From the NCBI RefSeq assembly GCF_001418325.1, contig NZ_LIPN01000029.1, positions 1-64,000 on the forward strand: a stretch of 64,000 nt of DNA, in the 5' to 3' direction. Shown here in pieces: positions 1 to 9,500 of this stretch. The position numbers and the translations under genes were made by a program. Each line of letters begins with the position of its first letter. Position 1 is the stretch's first letter. Under the pieces are notes generated by a model, which worked only from the letters and a program-made list of their open reading frames with translations, did not search any database and was not told where the DNA came from. The DNA is from Streptomyces atriruber. GTDB taxonomy: Bacteria; Actinomycetota; Actinomycetes; Streptomycetales; Streptomycetaceae.

Positions 1-9
1 GCCCCGGCG

Positions 10-822
10 TCACCGCCGCAGCCAGGCCCCCGCGCCCTTCACCCAGTCGGCGAACAGCGCCTCGTCACCGAGGACTTCGATGCCGTCGGCGGGGGTCGGG
101 GAGCGGCGCAGGTAGAGCAGGAGCAGGAGGTCCGTGAGCGGGCCCCGTACGGCAGTGGTCGCCTTCTTGTGGCCGTGCGACCACGTGATCGGGGTCCCGG
201 TGAGGTCGATCAGCCACTCCCCCGTCCCTTCGGGGGCGTCCGTCGCGTGGAAGTGGAGCGTGCGGTCGGGGCCCAGCAGCGCGTGCAGGTCGGCCTCCGA
301 CTCGTAGGCCTGGGGCAGGGTGCTGAACTCCAGCCACTCTTCGAGGCCGTCGAGCGCGACGTCCGCGTCGAGGGTGTACGTGCCGTCGACCGCCGCCGTC
401 GCGTCGAAGCGGTGGACGACCGTCTCGTACGTCATGCGGCGGGCCCAGAAGAGCGGGGTGCCACCCGGGGCGACGGTCCACACCTTCACCTCGGGGCCCG
501 CCTCCCGCAGCGTGTCCGCGAACTGGGCGGCGCCTTCGGTGAGCCAGGCGGACAGCGCGGGGACGTCGTCGTCCGCTTCGGGGGTGACGAGGTTGACCTG
601 TTCGTCCGGGACGGGGCCGGTGGCCCGGGTCCGGACGACCGTCTCGGCCCAGCGGTGCGTGCCGCCCACGTGCCGCAGCAGGTGGGCGAGGGTCCAGCCG
701 GGGCAGCCCGGTACGGGCGCGGTCGCGTCCGCACCGGCGATGGTCGCGGTCAACTGGGCGGTCTGGTCGATGATTCGGTCGGCGTAGCGGTCGTGGACCG
801 CGTGGAGGCTCGGACGCGTCAT
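10..822 (-). CDS. Maleylpyruvate isomerase family mycothiol-dependent enzyme
   Basis: This 270-aa protein has the N-terminal helical mycothiol-binding fold shared by DinB-like and MDMPI proteins: the segment PGCPGWTLAHLLRH lies near residues 38-51 and a conserved HRWAE follows. A C-terminal alpha/beta domain completes the family architecture. Members use mycothiol as a cofactor for isomerisation, detoxification or transfer; the substrate here cannot be read from sequence. The ATG at 822 matches where family proteins begin. An in-frame ATG at 939 overlaps the stop of the upstream ABC transporter gene as ATGA and would add 39 low-complexity residues, so translational coupling from 939 is the alternative. 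Co-orientation suggests one transcript with the exporter. Confidence 0.8.
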   Translation of the reverse strand: MTRPSLHAVHDRYADRIIDQTAQLTATIAGADATAPVPGCPGWTLAHLLRHVGGTHRWAETVVRTRATGPVPDEQVNLVTPEADDDVPALSAWLTEGAAQFADTLREAGPEVKVWTVAPGGTPLFWARRMTYETVVHRFDATAAVDGTYTLDADVALDGLEEWLEFSTLPQAYESEADLHALLGPDRTLHFHATDAPEGTGEWLIDLTGTPITWSHGHKKATTAVRGPLTDLLLLLYLRRSPTPADGIEVLGDEALFADWVKGAGAWLRR

Positions 823-935
823 GGCGTCACCGTAGACCACGGGCTGCAGCGTGCTCGGCACGAACCAGGGGCTGGCGAAGACGGACGGGGCCGCGGGGCG
901 CGATGAAGTCGGCCGGGAAGGCGTCGGTCTCCCGG

Positions 936-2753
936 TCATGCCGACGTCGCCAGGAACTGTGTCGCGGCCAGTTCGCCGTACAGCGGGTCGGCCGCGACGA
1001 GTTCGGCATGCGTACCCACCGCACGCACCTTCCCCGCGTCCATCACCACGATGCGGTCGGCGAGCGTCACCGTCGACAGGCGGTGCGCCACGACCAGGAC
1101 CGTGACCTCGCGGGACACCTCGGCGACGACGTCCCGCAGCGCCAGTTCGTTGACGGCGTCCAGCTGTGAGGTCGCCTCGTCGAGCAGCAGCAGGCGCGGC
1201 CTTCTGAGCAGTGCCCTGGCAATGGCCACCCGCTGCCGCTCGCCGCCGGACAGCTTGGAGCCCCGGTGACCGACCACTGTCTCCAGGCCCTCGGGCAGCC
1301 GCTCGACCACGGCGTCGAGCCGGGCGCGCACCAGCACGTCCCGGACCTCGGAGTCGGTGGCGTGCGGCGCCGCGAAGAGGAGGTTCTCGCGCAGGGTGCC
1401 CGCGAGGACGGGCGCGTCCTGCTCCACGTATCCGATGGCGGCCCGCAGTTCGGCCAGCGGCCACTCCCGCACGTCCTCGCCGTCGACCAGGACACGGCCG
1501 CCCGTCACCTCGTAGAACCGCTCGATCAGACCGAACACGGTGGTCTTGCCCGCGCCCGAAGGACCGACGAACGCCGTCATGCCCGGGCCCGGCACGTCGA
1601 AGCTCACGCCGTGATGGACGTACGGGAGGTCGTCGCGGTAGCGGAAGGTCACGCCGTCGAAGACGACCGACGCGGCGGCGTGGCCGGTGGGTGCGGGCTG
1701 CCTCGGCTCCGTCTGTTCCGTCTGTTCCGTCTCCAGGCGTTCCGCCTGCACGATCCGGGCGATCGCCGCCGACCCCACCTGGTACTGCGACGCCGCCTCG
1801 ACCAGACGCGACACCGGGTCGATCAGATAGAAGAGGAAGAGCAGGAACGCCACCAGCGTCGAGACGGAGATCGCCCCCGACGCGACCCGCGCGCCCCCGA
1901 TCCCGAGCACCGCCAGGAACGACACCTGCACCGCGAGACCGACCGAACTCCACGCCACCGACTGCCACTTCGCCGACCGCACGCCGTGCCGCCACGCCTC
2001 CTCCGCGGCCGACTCCACCGCGGCCGACTCGCGCTGCTCGGCACCTGAGGCCTTCAGTGTGCGGAAGGCGCCGAACGCCCGCTCCAGCGCGGTCGAGATC
2101 GTGCCCACCGCCTCCTGGGCACGCTCGGTCGCCCGTGCGATCTTCGGCATGACGAGGGACACCGCGCCGCCGATCAGCACGATCACACCGAGCGTGACAC
2201 CGAGCAGCACCGGGTCCATCAGCCCCATCATCACGATCGTCGCGATGAAGGTGAGTCCTCCGGAGGCCGCGGACACGACGGACTGGGTCGTCACGGCCCG
2301 CAGCAGCGTCGTGTCCGAGGTGACGCGCGACATCAGATCGCCCGGCTGGGTCCGCTCCACCTCCCCGAGGCGCAGCCGCAGCAGCCGCCCGATCAGGGTG
2401 CGCCGGGCCGCAAGCACGACGGACTCGGCGGTGCGCTCCAGGACGTACGCGCCGACGGACTCGATCGCGGTGCCGAGCACCACGAGCGCGGTGAGGAGAA
2501 TCAGGATTCCGGCGATCGAGTCGTCGCCGCCGAGCCGGTCCACGAGCGACTTGGCCGCCAGGGGCTGGGCGAGGCCGGTCGCCGAGCCGATCAGTGTCAG
2601 GAAGGCGCCCAGGGCGACGGCACCGCGGTGCGGGCGGAAGTGGCGGTACAGGGCGCGCCAGGTCTCTTTCGCGGGCAGCCGCTCGGGCTTCACCGGGGCG
2701 TCCTGGGGTGCTGCGGGCGTCATGGATCTCGGGGTGGGGGCTGCGTCGGTCAC
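936..2753 (-). CDS. ABC multidrug-type exporter (fused membrane and ATPase domains)
   Basis: The 605-aa protein is a half-transporter. An N-terminal six-helix type-1 exporter domain covers roughly residues 30-330 and an ATPase domain the rest. Walker [10 protein letters not shown] is near residue 396, the signature LSGGERQR near 500 and Walker [10 protein letters not shown] near 519; all catalytic motifs are intact. A short Thr-Glu-Gln tandem repeat links the two domains. It probably works as a homodimer exporting a lipid, drug or peptide; the substrate is unknown. The GTG at 2753 is used; an in-frame ATG at 2723 is a possible alternative because neither start has a strong ribosome binding site. 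Confidence 0.9.
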   Translation of the reverse strand: MTDAAPTPRSMTPAAPQDAPVKPERLPAKETWRALYRHFRPHRGAVALGAFLTLIGSATGLAQPLAAKSLVDRLGGDDSIAGILILLTALVVLGTAIESVGAYVLERTAESVVLAARRTLIGRLLRLRLGEVERTQPGDLMSRVTSDTTLLRAVTTQSVVSAASGGLTFIATIVMMGLMDPVLLGVTLGVIVLIGGAVSLVMPKIARATERAQEAVGTISTALERAFGAFRTLKASGAEQRESAAVESAAEEAWRHGVRSAKWQSVAWSSVGLAVQVSFLAVLGIGGARVASGAISVSTLVAFLLFLFYLIDPVSRLVEAASQYQVGSAAIARIVQAERLETEQTEQTEPRQPAPTGHAAASVVFDGVTFRYRDDLPYVHHGVSFDVPGPGMTAFVGPSGAGKTTVFGLIERFYEVTGGRVLVDGEDVREWPLAELRAAIGYVEQDAPVLAGTLRENLLFAAPHATDSEVRDVLVRARLDAVVERLPEGLETVVGHRGSKLSGGERQRVAIARALLRRPRLLLLDEATSQLDAVNELALRDVVAEVSREVTVLVVAHRLSTVTLADRIVVMDAGKVRAVGTHAELVAADPLYGELAATQFLATSA

Positions 2754-2987
2754 GTCGGACAGGACGCAGTGCGGCCTGATCCACCTGACTGACGCCCTGG
2801 CCGTGCCCTGCCGTCTCCGGCCGTCCCCGAACAGGGGTGCGACAAGTCGCCGTCCCGCATGATTCGGTTCCGTACTTCACTACCCCGAATCCGGGAGGGG
2901 AGTTAGAGGATCAGCCGAATCCGGTGCAGTGACGATTCTGCACAGGGACGGTGGTGGCACGGGGCGGGCGAACGGGCTCGCGGTGGT

Positions 2988-5141
2988 GTGGAACGCGAGC
3001 GGGAGTGGATTGTCGTGCGGGTGTGGGGTCACTGGGAGGGTGCCGGGCGACCGGCGCGGTTCGTCCGGAGCGCCGGGGGCCTGGTCGGACGGGCCGAGGA
3101 GCTGGGGGCGCTCCGCAGGATGCTCGCCCAGGGCAGACTCGTCACCGTGGTGGGCGGCGCGGGGATCGGCAAGAGCCTGCTCGCCGAGCACGCGGCCACG
3201 GCGGTGGGGAGCTCGATGCCGGACGGCGTGGTGCGGGTGCGGTGGTGGGACGGGGCCGCCACGCGACGGCGTTCGGTGGCGCAGGCGGTGGCGGACGCGT
3301 TGGACGGCGAGACAGAGGCGGAGGAAGCGGGAGGAGCAGCCGGAGAAGCGGAGGAGACCGGAGAGGCAGAAGGGGTCGGGGTGGGTGCGGCGGGGCAGCC
3401 CGCGGCGACCCTGGAGATCGCGGCGCTCGTGGCGCGGCTGCGGTCCCGGCGGATGCTGGTGGTCCTGGACGACTTCGATCCCGTACGGGGCGAGTGCGTA
3501 CGTCTCGTACGGGCGCTGCTCGACGAGGCACCGGACGTGCGGGTCCTGAGTGCGGGACGCCATCCGCTGGGCCTCGGCGAGGAGGCGGTGCTGCGGCTCG
3601 GACCGCTGGGCGGCGCGGCGTCCGACGGTGGCTCCGATGCCGCCACCGGTGTCGACGCCCCTCCCGGCGCCGGGCCTGCCGCCGGTCCGGCGGCGACGCT
3701 CTTCCTGGAGCGGGTGCGGGCGGCCCGACGTGGCGCGGGTCACGACGGGCCGTCACGCGGCCGCCCCGGTCCCACGCCCGGCGACCGCGTGGACGAGCTG
3801 CGTCTCGCGGACGACATCTGCCGACGGCTCGAAGGCATGCCGCTGGCCATCGAGTTGGCGGCGGCGCAGGCGGTGCAGTACTCGCTGCCGCAGCTCGCCA
3901 GGATGCTGGAACCCGCGCAGGGCTGGCTCGGCGTGGCGGACGCCCCGTTACGCAGGCACCGGTCGCTGCGCGCCGCCGTGGGCGCCGGGTACGCGCTGTG
4001 CGGGGCGGCGGAGCGGACCGTGTGGGCCCGGCTCAGCGTGTTCGCCGGGAGCTTCGACGAGGACGCGGCCGCCTATGTGTGCTCGGGCGGCGGGCTGGAC
4101 GCCCAGGACGTGCCCGCCTCGCTGGCCCGCCTGGTGCTGGCCTCGGTCCTCGAACCGGTCCGTGACCCGGGCGGCGTCCTCGCCCCGCGCTACCGGATGC
4201 CCGCCGCGGTCCGCGGATTCGGTGCCGAGCGGCTGCAGTCCGCCGGGGAGACGGCCGCGGCGGTCAGCCGCCATCTGTACTGGTACGGCCATGTCGCCTC
4301 CACCGCCCACCACTTGTGGAGCACCGGGCTGCACGAACGGGCCGCCTCGCTCGTCCGCGACGAGGAGGCCGACCTGCGCGCCGCCCTCACCCGGGTGCCG
4401 AGCGGCGCCGACCCGGCGTCGGCGACGCTCGCGGTCGTCGTGGACCTGTGGTTCTGGTGGGCGGTGTGCGGCCACGCCGAGGAGGGGCGCGCCCTGCTGG
4501 GCCGTCTGCTGCCGCTGGCCCGCACCGATACCCGGGTGTGCGGGCAGGCGCTGTGGCTGGCCGGCTGGCTCGCCGCGTGCGCCGATTCCCCGGAGGCCGC
4601 CGAACTCCTTGGCCAGGCCTGGCGCGTGGCCCTGCTCGCCGGGGACGACGCGACCGTCGGGCGCGTCTCGCACGTGCTGGGCGCGCTCGCCTTGCGGGAC
4701 GGGCGGACCGAGCGCGCCATCGCCCATCTGCGGGCGGCCGCCGACACGATTCCCGTCCACGCGGACCACGGCCCGCCGGCCGCCGTCAGCTGGGCGCTGC
4801 TGGCCGTGGCGCAGGCCAGGGTGCGCCCCGCCGACGCGTGGCGCAGCGTACGTCGCGCATCGGCGGGACCGCAGCCGCGGCACGATCTGTGGACGCGTTC
4901 CATGACGCAGTACGCGCAGGCGTTCGTCGACCACTTACGGGGACGCCGCAGCCGCGCCTGGCGCCGGGCGCACAAGGCGCTGGCAGGCGCCCTCGGTGTA
5001 GCGGGAGCCGCCACGGCCTCCGAGCCGCCCGTTTCCGGCGATGCCGTCGCGGGTGCCGTGGCCTCCATGGCAGGGCCGCCTGGCGTCGCACTCATCCACC
5101 AACTGATCGCCGACATCGAGTCGGGCCCGCCGCCCGTCTGA
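2988..5141 (+). CDS. AfsR/LuxR-type NTPase regulator-like protein without an evident DNA-binding domain
   Basis: A 717-aa STAND-like NTPase. The P-loop GGAGIGKS is near residue 55, a Walker B-like VVLDDFD near 157 and the GMPLAIELAA motif near 282, as in AfsR and MalT-type regulators. A Glu/Gly-rich low-complexity insert (about residues 108-128) separates P-loop and Walker B. The C-terminal half is Ala/Leu-rich helical and resembles TPR solenoids. No SARP domain precedes the NTPase and no LuxR helix-turn-helix is visible at the C terminus, so it may sense or scaffold rather than bind DNA. The start is the GTG at 2988; a GTG at 3015 in the same frame is also possible. It is transcribed away from the ABC exporter. 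Confidence 0.75.
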   Translation: MEREREWIVVRVWGHWEGAGRPARFVRSAGGLVGRAEELGALRRMLAQGRLVTVVGGAGIGKSLLAEHAATAVGSSMPDGVVRVRWWDGAATRRRSVAQAVADALDGETEAEEAGGAAGEAEETGEAEGVGVGAAGQPAATLEIAALVARLRSRRMLVVLDDFDPVRGECVRLVRALLDEAPDVRVLSAGRHPLGLGEEAVLRLGPLGGAASDGGSDAATGVDAPPGAGPAAGPAATLFLERVRAARRGAGHDGPSRGRPGPTPGDRVDELRLADDICRRLEGMPLAIELAAAQAVQYSLPQLARMLEPAQGWLGVADAPLRRHRSLRAAVGAGYALCGAAERTVWARLSVFAGSFDEDAAAYVCSGGGLDAQDVPASLARLVLASVLEPVRDPGGVLAPRYRMPAAVRGFGAERLQSAGETAAAVSRHLYWYGHVASTAHHLWSTGLHERAASLVRDEEADLRAALTRVPSGADPASATLAVVVDLWFWWAVCGHAEEGRALLGRLLPLARTDTRVCGQALWLAGWLAACADSPEAAELLGQAWRVALLAGDDATVGRVSHVLGALALRDGRTERAIAHLRAAADTIPVHADHGPPAAVSWALLAVAQARVRPADAWRSVRRASAGPQPRHDLWTRSMTQYAQAFVDHLRGRRSRAWRRAHKALAGALGVAGAATASEPPVSGDAVAGAVASMAGPPGVALIHQLIADIESGPPPV

Positions 5142-5169
5142 GAACGTCGTCCAGTCGGGGGCTTGCGCG

Positions 5170-6072
5170 TCAGTCCGGCAGCCAGTGCAGTTCGTGCGCC
5201 AGGGTCTTGGCGACGACACGGATGCGGCGGTGCAGCGGCGACTGCTCGCGCGGGAGGACCAGGTGGATCGTCAGAGCGGGCGCGCCCCGCAGCGGTCGCC
5301 AGGTGAGACCGGCCGGTTGTGCCGTGGCCGCGGCTTCTCCGGCCGGGGCGAGGGTGACCCCGTCGCGCAGGTCGCGCTGAGACATGTCGAAGGAGACCGC
5401 GGGCGTGTGGAATCGGGGGTGTGGTCGGGCGTCCCGGAAAAGTGCGGACAGCTGATCGTGGATCACGGGGTTGGCCGCACGGTCCGGGAGTCGCAGCGGA
5501 TACGCGGCCGCGTCGGCGATCTCGATCTCCGGGTGTTCGGCCAGCGGATGGTGCCGCGCCAGCTGGACCCCGACGCGCGCACGCCGCAGCAGGAACCGGC
5601 GCACGTCACGGCCCGGCTGTTCACCGCGGGTGATCCCGGCATCGATGCGGCCGTCGGCGACCGCGGGGGAGATCTCCGGTGTCGCCATCGGGGCCGCGCC
5701 GACCTGGAGTCCGCTGTTGCCGCGCATCAGCCGGTCCACCAGTGCCGGTACCGTCTCGGCCCCGGTGCTGAGGCTGTATCCGATGCGCAGCGTGCCCAGT
5801 TCACCGGCCGCCGCGCTCCGGGCGGTGTCCCATGCCCGGTCCAGCGCAGCCAGCGCGGGCGGCGCGGACTCCGCCAAAGCCGCACCAGCCGCGGTCAGTA
5901 CGACGCTGCGCGTGTCGCGGACCAGCAGGGCCGTACCGAGTTCCGCCTCCAGTCGGCGCATCCGGGCGCTGAGTGCGGGCTGTGCGATGCCGATCCGTGC
6001 GGCCGCGCGGGTGAAGTTCAACTCCTGCGCCAGCACCAGGAAGTACCGCAGGCTGACCGTATCCGGCGCCAC
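5170..6072 (-). CDS. LysR-family transcriptional regulator
   Basis: This 300-aa regulator has the LysR winged helix-turn-helix at about residues 3-60 (FTRAAARIGIAQPALSARMR) and a periplasmic-binding-protein-like effector domain. The GTG at 6072 is chosen because a strong GGGGGAGAG ribosome binding site lies just upstream and it places the helix-turn-helix at the usual N-terminal position. It is divergent from a DUF1330 gene that starts at 6262. A perfect palindrome sits 16 bases upstream of its start (6088-6101), so autoregulation and control of the neighbour are likely. The inducer is unknown. Confidence 0.9.
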   Translation of the reverse strand: MAPDTVSLRYFLVLAQELNFTRAAARIGIAQPALSARMRRLEAELGTALLVRDTRSVVLTAAGAALAESAPPALAALDRAWDTARSAAAGELGTLRIGYSLSTGAETVPALVDRLMRGNSGLQVGAAPMATPEISPAVADGRIDAGITRGEQPGRDVRRFLLRRARVGVQLARHHPLAEHPEIEIADAAAYPLRLPDRAANPVIHDQLSALFRDARPHPRFHTPAVSFDMSQRDLRDGVTLAPAGEAAATAQPAGLTWRPLRGAPALTIHLVLPREQSPLHRRIRVVAKTLAHELHWLPD

Positions 6073-6087
6073 GTGCTCTCCCCCGCC

Positions 6088-6101
6088 GATTGATAACAAT
6101 C
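6088..6101. promoter_or_regulatory. Palindromic LysR-type operator candidate
   Basis: GATTG-ATAA-CAATC is a perfect 5-bp inverted repeat directly upstream of the lysR start, within the divergent promoter region. Its T-N-A architecture fits LysR binding boxes. Binding is inferred from position only. Confidence 0.5.
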
Positions 6102-6261
6102 CGTTCTGAGTCTATCCCGAACCGGTCTTTCCCCCGGCCGCACATCAAGCCCTAACCTGCGCATATGACGATTCAACTGACCGCAATACCCGTCGCCGGG
6201 ATGGATCGATTCGAGTGTCGATTCGAAGTCGGACGCGTCCGGCTCCACACAGGGGGTTTCC

Positions 6262-6567
6262 ATGGCTAAGGGCTACTGGGTCAGCGTCTACCCCGCCGAT
6301 TCCGCCCCCGAGAGGCTGAGTGCCTACGACGAGCTGGCCGGTCCGGCCGTCCAGGCCGGGGGCGGGCGCGTCCTGTCCCGGATCCCGTCCCGTGGCGGCC
6401 GAGTCGTCGCCCACGAGGCCGGAATCACGCAACGCGTCGTTCTGATCGAGTTCGACAGCTTTGAACAGGCCGTCGCGGCATACGAGAGCGAGGTGTACCA
6501 GAAGGCGCTGATGGCCCTCCCCGACGGCTTCGAGCGCGACTTCCGCATCATCGACGGCATCGACTGA
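6262..6567 (+). CDS. DUF1330 family protein
   Basis: A 101-aa ferredoxin-like-fold protein with the DUF1330 hallmarks: an N-terminal GYWVSVY strand, a central VLIEFDSFEQAVAAYES segment and a C-terminal RDFRIIDG strand. Members are small dimeric alpha/beta proteins of uncertain enzymatic role. The ATG follows an AGGGGG ribosome binding site. It is divergent from the LysR regulator and is probably its target. Confidence 0.85.
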   Translation: MAKGYWVSVYPADSAPERLSAYDELAGPAVQAGGGRVLSRIPSRGGRVVAHEAGITQRVVLIEFDSFEQAVAAYESEVYQKALMALPDGFERDFRIIDGID

Positions 6568-6641
6568 CCGGCGCGGGGCCCGTGCGAGAAGGGCAGGACA
6601 AGCTGACGGCCAGGCGCCCCGCTCCCGTCGGCGCCACCACC

Positions 6642-7994
6642 TCAGCGCACTCCCCGCCCCTCCAACACCACCTGCCAGTCCGGCACCCCGGGCGTCGCCG
6701 ACTCGGTCCGTGACGGTGTCGCGCGGCGTCGGCCGCCGCGGGCGAAGAAGTCGGCGAGGGGCAGCGTCGCCGCGCCCACGGTGACCGCGTCGGGGCCGAG
6801 TTGGCCGAGGTCGACCGTGGCGTGGGCGGCGGGGTGGCGCAGTGCGTACGCCTCGGCGTACTGCCGGACGGCGGGCAGCAGGTGCGGGCCGAGCTGGAGG
6901 CCCGCCCAGCCGCCGATCAGGACGCGTTCGGGGCCGAAGAGGTTGACGAGGTCGGAGATGCCCGCGCCGAGGTACTCGGCGGTCTCGTCGAGCACGGTCA
7001 CGGCGACGGGGTCGGGCGCGCCGCCGTCCCGCGGGTGGGCCGCCGCCAGCAGGGCGCTCACGCCGGTCTCCTCGTCGGCTCCGGGCGGCAGCGCGCCGCC
7101 CGCCTCCTGCCAGCGTGCGAGGAGGGCTTCCGCTCCCGCGTACGCCTCCAGGCAGCCCCGCGCCCCGCAGCGGCAGCGGCGGCCGCGGACGCTCACGGTC
7201 AAGTGACCCCACTCTGCGGGCCCGCCGCGCGCCCCGCCGTGGATGACGCCGCCGGTGACGACGCAGGCACCCACGCCGGAGCCGATCAGCACGATCGCCG
7301 CGTCGCGCGCGCCGCGGCCGCCGCCGAACCACATCTCGGCCTGGCCGAGGGCCCTGGCTCCGTTGTCGACGAAGTATGCCGTGTCGGCGGGGAGTCGGAT
7401 CGATTCGCGCAGCATGTGCTCCAGCGGGACGGCGTCCCAGCCGATGGTCTGGCCGTGCACCACCGTGCCCCCGGTGTCGTCGCGGTCGACGATGCCGGGC
7501 ACCCCCACGCCCACCCCGATCAGGGCGCCCCGGGGCGCACCGGTCGTCGCCGCATGCGGTGTGCCGCGCTCGATGCCCGCCTCCGCCGCCACCTCCGCCA
7601 CGCCTTCCGCGATGTGCCGGACGATCGTCTCCACGTCGTGCCCCGAGTCCGCCAACGGGCGTTCGGTACGGGCCAGTTCGGTCAGCGCCAGGTCGAAGGC
7701 CTCCACGCGGACCCGTGTCTCCCCCACGTCGACGCCGATGAGACGGCCGCTCGACGGGGCGACTCGCAGCAGGGTGCGCGGGCGGCCGCCGTCGGACTCG
7801 ACGCTCCCGGCCTCCTCCAGGATGCCGTCGGCGGTGAGTTCGGCGACGACGTTGCTCACGGAGCCCGAACTGAGTCCGGTCGCGGGACCGAGCGCCTGCC
7901 GGCTCATCGGCCCGCCGAAATACAACCGTTGCAACACCGAAGCGCGGTTGCCCACGCGCAGGTCGCGCACCGTTCGACTGCTCCGCTCGGCCAT
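6642..7994 (-). CDS. ROK-family transcriptional repressor
   Basis: A 450-aa ROK protein. The N-terminal winged helix is at residues 10-75 (LSSGSVSNVVAELTADG). The sugar-kinase-like domain has a DVGETRVRVEAF phosphate-binding segment and the ROK zinc signature CRCGARGCLEA around residues 275-285. The DNA-binding domain marks it as a regulator, not a glucokinase. It is divergent from a binding-protein-dependent sugar transporter and GH1 beta-glucosidase operon, which it very likely represses until a beta-glucoside-derived sugar binds. Confidence 0.9.
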   Translation of the reverse strand: MAERSSRTVRDLRVGNRASVLQRLYFGGPMSRQALGPATGLSSGSVSNVVAELTADGILEEAGSVESDGGRPRTLLRVAPSSGRLIGVDVGETRVRVEAFDLALTELARTERPLADSGHDVETIVRHIAEGVAEVAAEAGIERGTPHAATTGAPRGALIGVGVGVPGIVDRDDTGGTVVHGQTIGWDAVPLEHMLRESIRLPADTAYFVDNGARALGQAEMWFGGGRGARDAAIVLIGSGVGACVVTGGVIHGGARGGPAEWGHLTVSVRGRRCRCGARGCLEAYAGAEALLARWQEAGGALPPGADEETGVSALLAAAHPRDGGAPDPVAVTVLDETAEYLGAGISDLVNLFGPERVLIGGWAGLQLGPHLLPAVRQYAEAYALRHPAAHATVDLGQLGPDAVTVGAATLPLADFFARGGRRRATPSRTESATPGVPDWQVVLEGRGVR

Positions 7995-8035
7995 GTGGCT
8001 CCTCTCCGATCGGCAACATACCCGTGCGCGACCCC

Positions 8036-8092
8036 TTGACGCGACTTTCTCTCAGGTTTTAACTCACGTCCTAAATTAAGTCGTGAATCCGT
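8036..8092 (+). promoter_or_regulatory. Promoter and candidate ROK operator of the beta-glucoside operon
   Basis: A TTGACG -35-like hexamer at 8036-8041 is followed after 17 bases by a weak -10-like TTAACT. Overlapping and downstream is an AT-rich element with TCACG at 8064-8068 and CGTGA at 8082-8086 around AT-rich TAAATTAAG. ROK repressors of sugar operons often bind such AT-rich interrupted repeats; the assignment rests on position and symmetry. Confidence 0.45.
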
Positions 8093-8167
8093 TCAGACGT
8101 CGAACTCGGCGCCGCCATACGCCTGTTCTCATTCCCACCCATCCACCACGAAAGGGACGGATCCGCC

Positions 8168-9490
8168 ATGCGCAGACTCCGAGCCGTGGCAGCTCTTGCC
8201 ACCGTGACCGCTCTCACCGGTGCCACCCTCACGGCCTGCGGCGGCGGCACGAGCACGGGCGGCGGAGGCAGCAACGCCTCGCCCGAGACGCTCACGTACT
8301 GGGCCTCCAACCAGGGGCCGAACATCGCCGCGGACAAGAAGATCCTCACGCCCGAGCTGAAGAAGTTCGAGAAGCAGACGGGGATCAAGGTCAAGCTGGA
8401 GGTCATCCCCTGGTCGGACCTGCTCAACCGGATCCTCGCGGCGACCACGTCCGGCCAGGGCCCCGACGTCCTCAACATCGGCAACACCTGGTCCTCCTCG
8501 CTCCAGGCCACCGGCGCCCTCCTGCCCTGGGACGCGAAGAACTTCGCGGCGATCGGCGGCAAGGACCGCTTCGTCGACGCGGCGCTCGGCTCGACCGGCA
8601 CCGCGGGCAAGGACCCGGCGGCGGTGCCGCTGTACTCACTGTCGTACGCCCTCTACTACAACAAGGCGATGTTCAAGGAGGCAGGCATCGACAAGCCGCC
8701 GGCCACCTGGGACGACCTGGTGGCCGACGGCAAGAAGCTCTCCAAGGGCGGCAAGTGGGCGCTGGGCGCGGAGGGTTCGAACCTGGTGAACAACATCCAC
8801 CAGGCCTTCGCCCTCGGCAAGCAGCACGGCGTCGATTTCTTCGACGCGCAGGGCAAGCCGACCTTCACCTCGGACGGTGCCGTGGCCGCCGTGAAGCAGT
8901 ACGTCGACTTCATGGCCAAGGACGAGATCATCGCGCCGGGCAACGCCGAGTACGCGCAGAACCAGTCGCTGCGGGACTTCGCCCAGGGCAAGACGGCGAT
9001 GGTCCTGTGGCAGGCCGCGGCGACCACGTTCGAGGCGCAGGGCATGAAGCCCGACGAGTGGGGGGTCGCCCCCGTGCCCGTGGCGTCCGGGAAGCCCGGC
9101 GCCGAGCGGCAGGTCAACTCGATGGTCGCGGGCATCAACCTCGCGGTCTTCAAGAACACCGACAACCTCGACGGCGCCCGCAAGTTCGTGAAGTTCATGA
9201 CGAGCGACGCCGAGCAGGCCCACCTCAACAAGGCGTACGGGTCGATCCCGCCGGTCACCGCCGCACAGCAGGACGCGGCCTTCGACCGGGCCGACACCGC
9301 CGTCCTGCGCGACACGCTCCGCAAGAGCGCCGCGCCGCTGCCGCAGGTGCCCAACGAGTCGCAGTTCGAGACATCGGTGGGCACGGCCATCAAGAAGCTG
9401 TTCGCCGACGCGGCGGCGGGCAGGCCGGTCACCACGGATTCCGTGATGTCCGAGCTGTCCAAGGCGCAGCAGCAGATGCCGAAGAGCTGA
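8168..9490 (+). CDS. Sugar ABC transporter substrate-binding lipoprotein
   Basis: A 440-aa extracellular solute-binding protein of the family-1 type. A signal peptide ends in a lipobox LTAC with Cys24 as the lipidation site, followed by a flexible Gly/Ser/Thr linker. The mature part has the bilobal binding-protein pattern (SYALYYNKAMFKEAGI, then TWDDLVADGKKL). It should capture a beta-glucoside or oligosaccharide outside the membrane and deliver it to the two permeases downstream. It is the first gene of the operon; no dedicated ATPase is present, so the shared MsiK-type ATPase common in Streptomyces probably energises transport. Confidence 0.92.
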   Translation: MRRLRAVAALATVTALTGATLTACGGGTSTGGGGSNASPETLTYWASNQGPNIAADKKILTPELKKFEKQTGIKVKLEVIPWSDLLNRILAATTSGQGPDVLNIGNTWSSSLQATGALLPWDAKNFAAIGGKDRFVDAALGSTGTAGKDPAAVPLYSLSYALYYNKAMFKEAGIDKPPATWDDLVADGKKLSKGGKWALGAEGSNLVNNIHQAFALGKQHGVDFFDAQGKPTFTSDGAVAAVKQYVDFMAKDEIIAPGNAEYAQNQSLRDFAQGKTAMVLWQAAATTFEAQGMKPDEWGVAPVPVASGKPGAERQVNSMVAGINLAVFKNTDNLDGARKFVKFMTSDAEQAHLNKAYGSIPPVTAAQQDAAFDRADTAVLRDTLRKSAAPLPQVPNESQFETSVGTAIKKLFADAAAGRPVTTDSVMSELSKAQQQMPKS

Positions 9491-9500
9491 GAGCCGCCCC

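Noticed and set aside
10..2880. A 956-codon open frame spanning two genes on the minus strand
   Set aside because: Only its last 270 codons are a real protein; the rest lies antisense-frame to the ABC exporter and is Arg/Pro/Gly-rich composition.
2883..2923. Repeated CCGAATCCGG upstream of the AfsR-like gene
   Set aside because: Two 10-base copies could arise by chance in GC-rich DNA and no promoter elements align with them.
3300..3375. Purine-rich GAGGAG-type run inside the AfsR-like gene
   Set aside because: It encodes a Glu/Gly-rich linker between P-loop and Walker B and is best explained as coding low complexity.
6145..8019. Long minus-strand frame across the ROK and DUF1330 genes
   Set aside because: It is a shifted frame of the ROK gene with low-complexity Arg content; ROK motifs are in the other frame.
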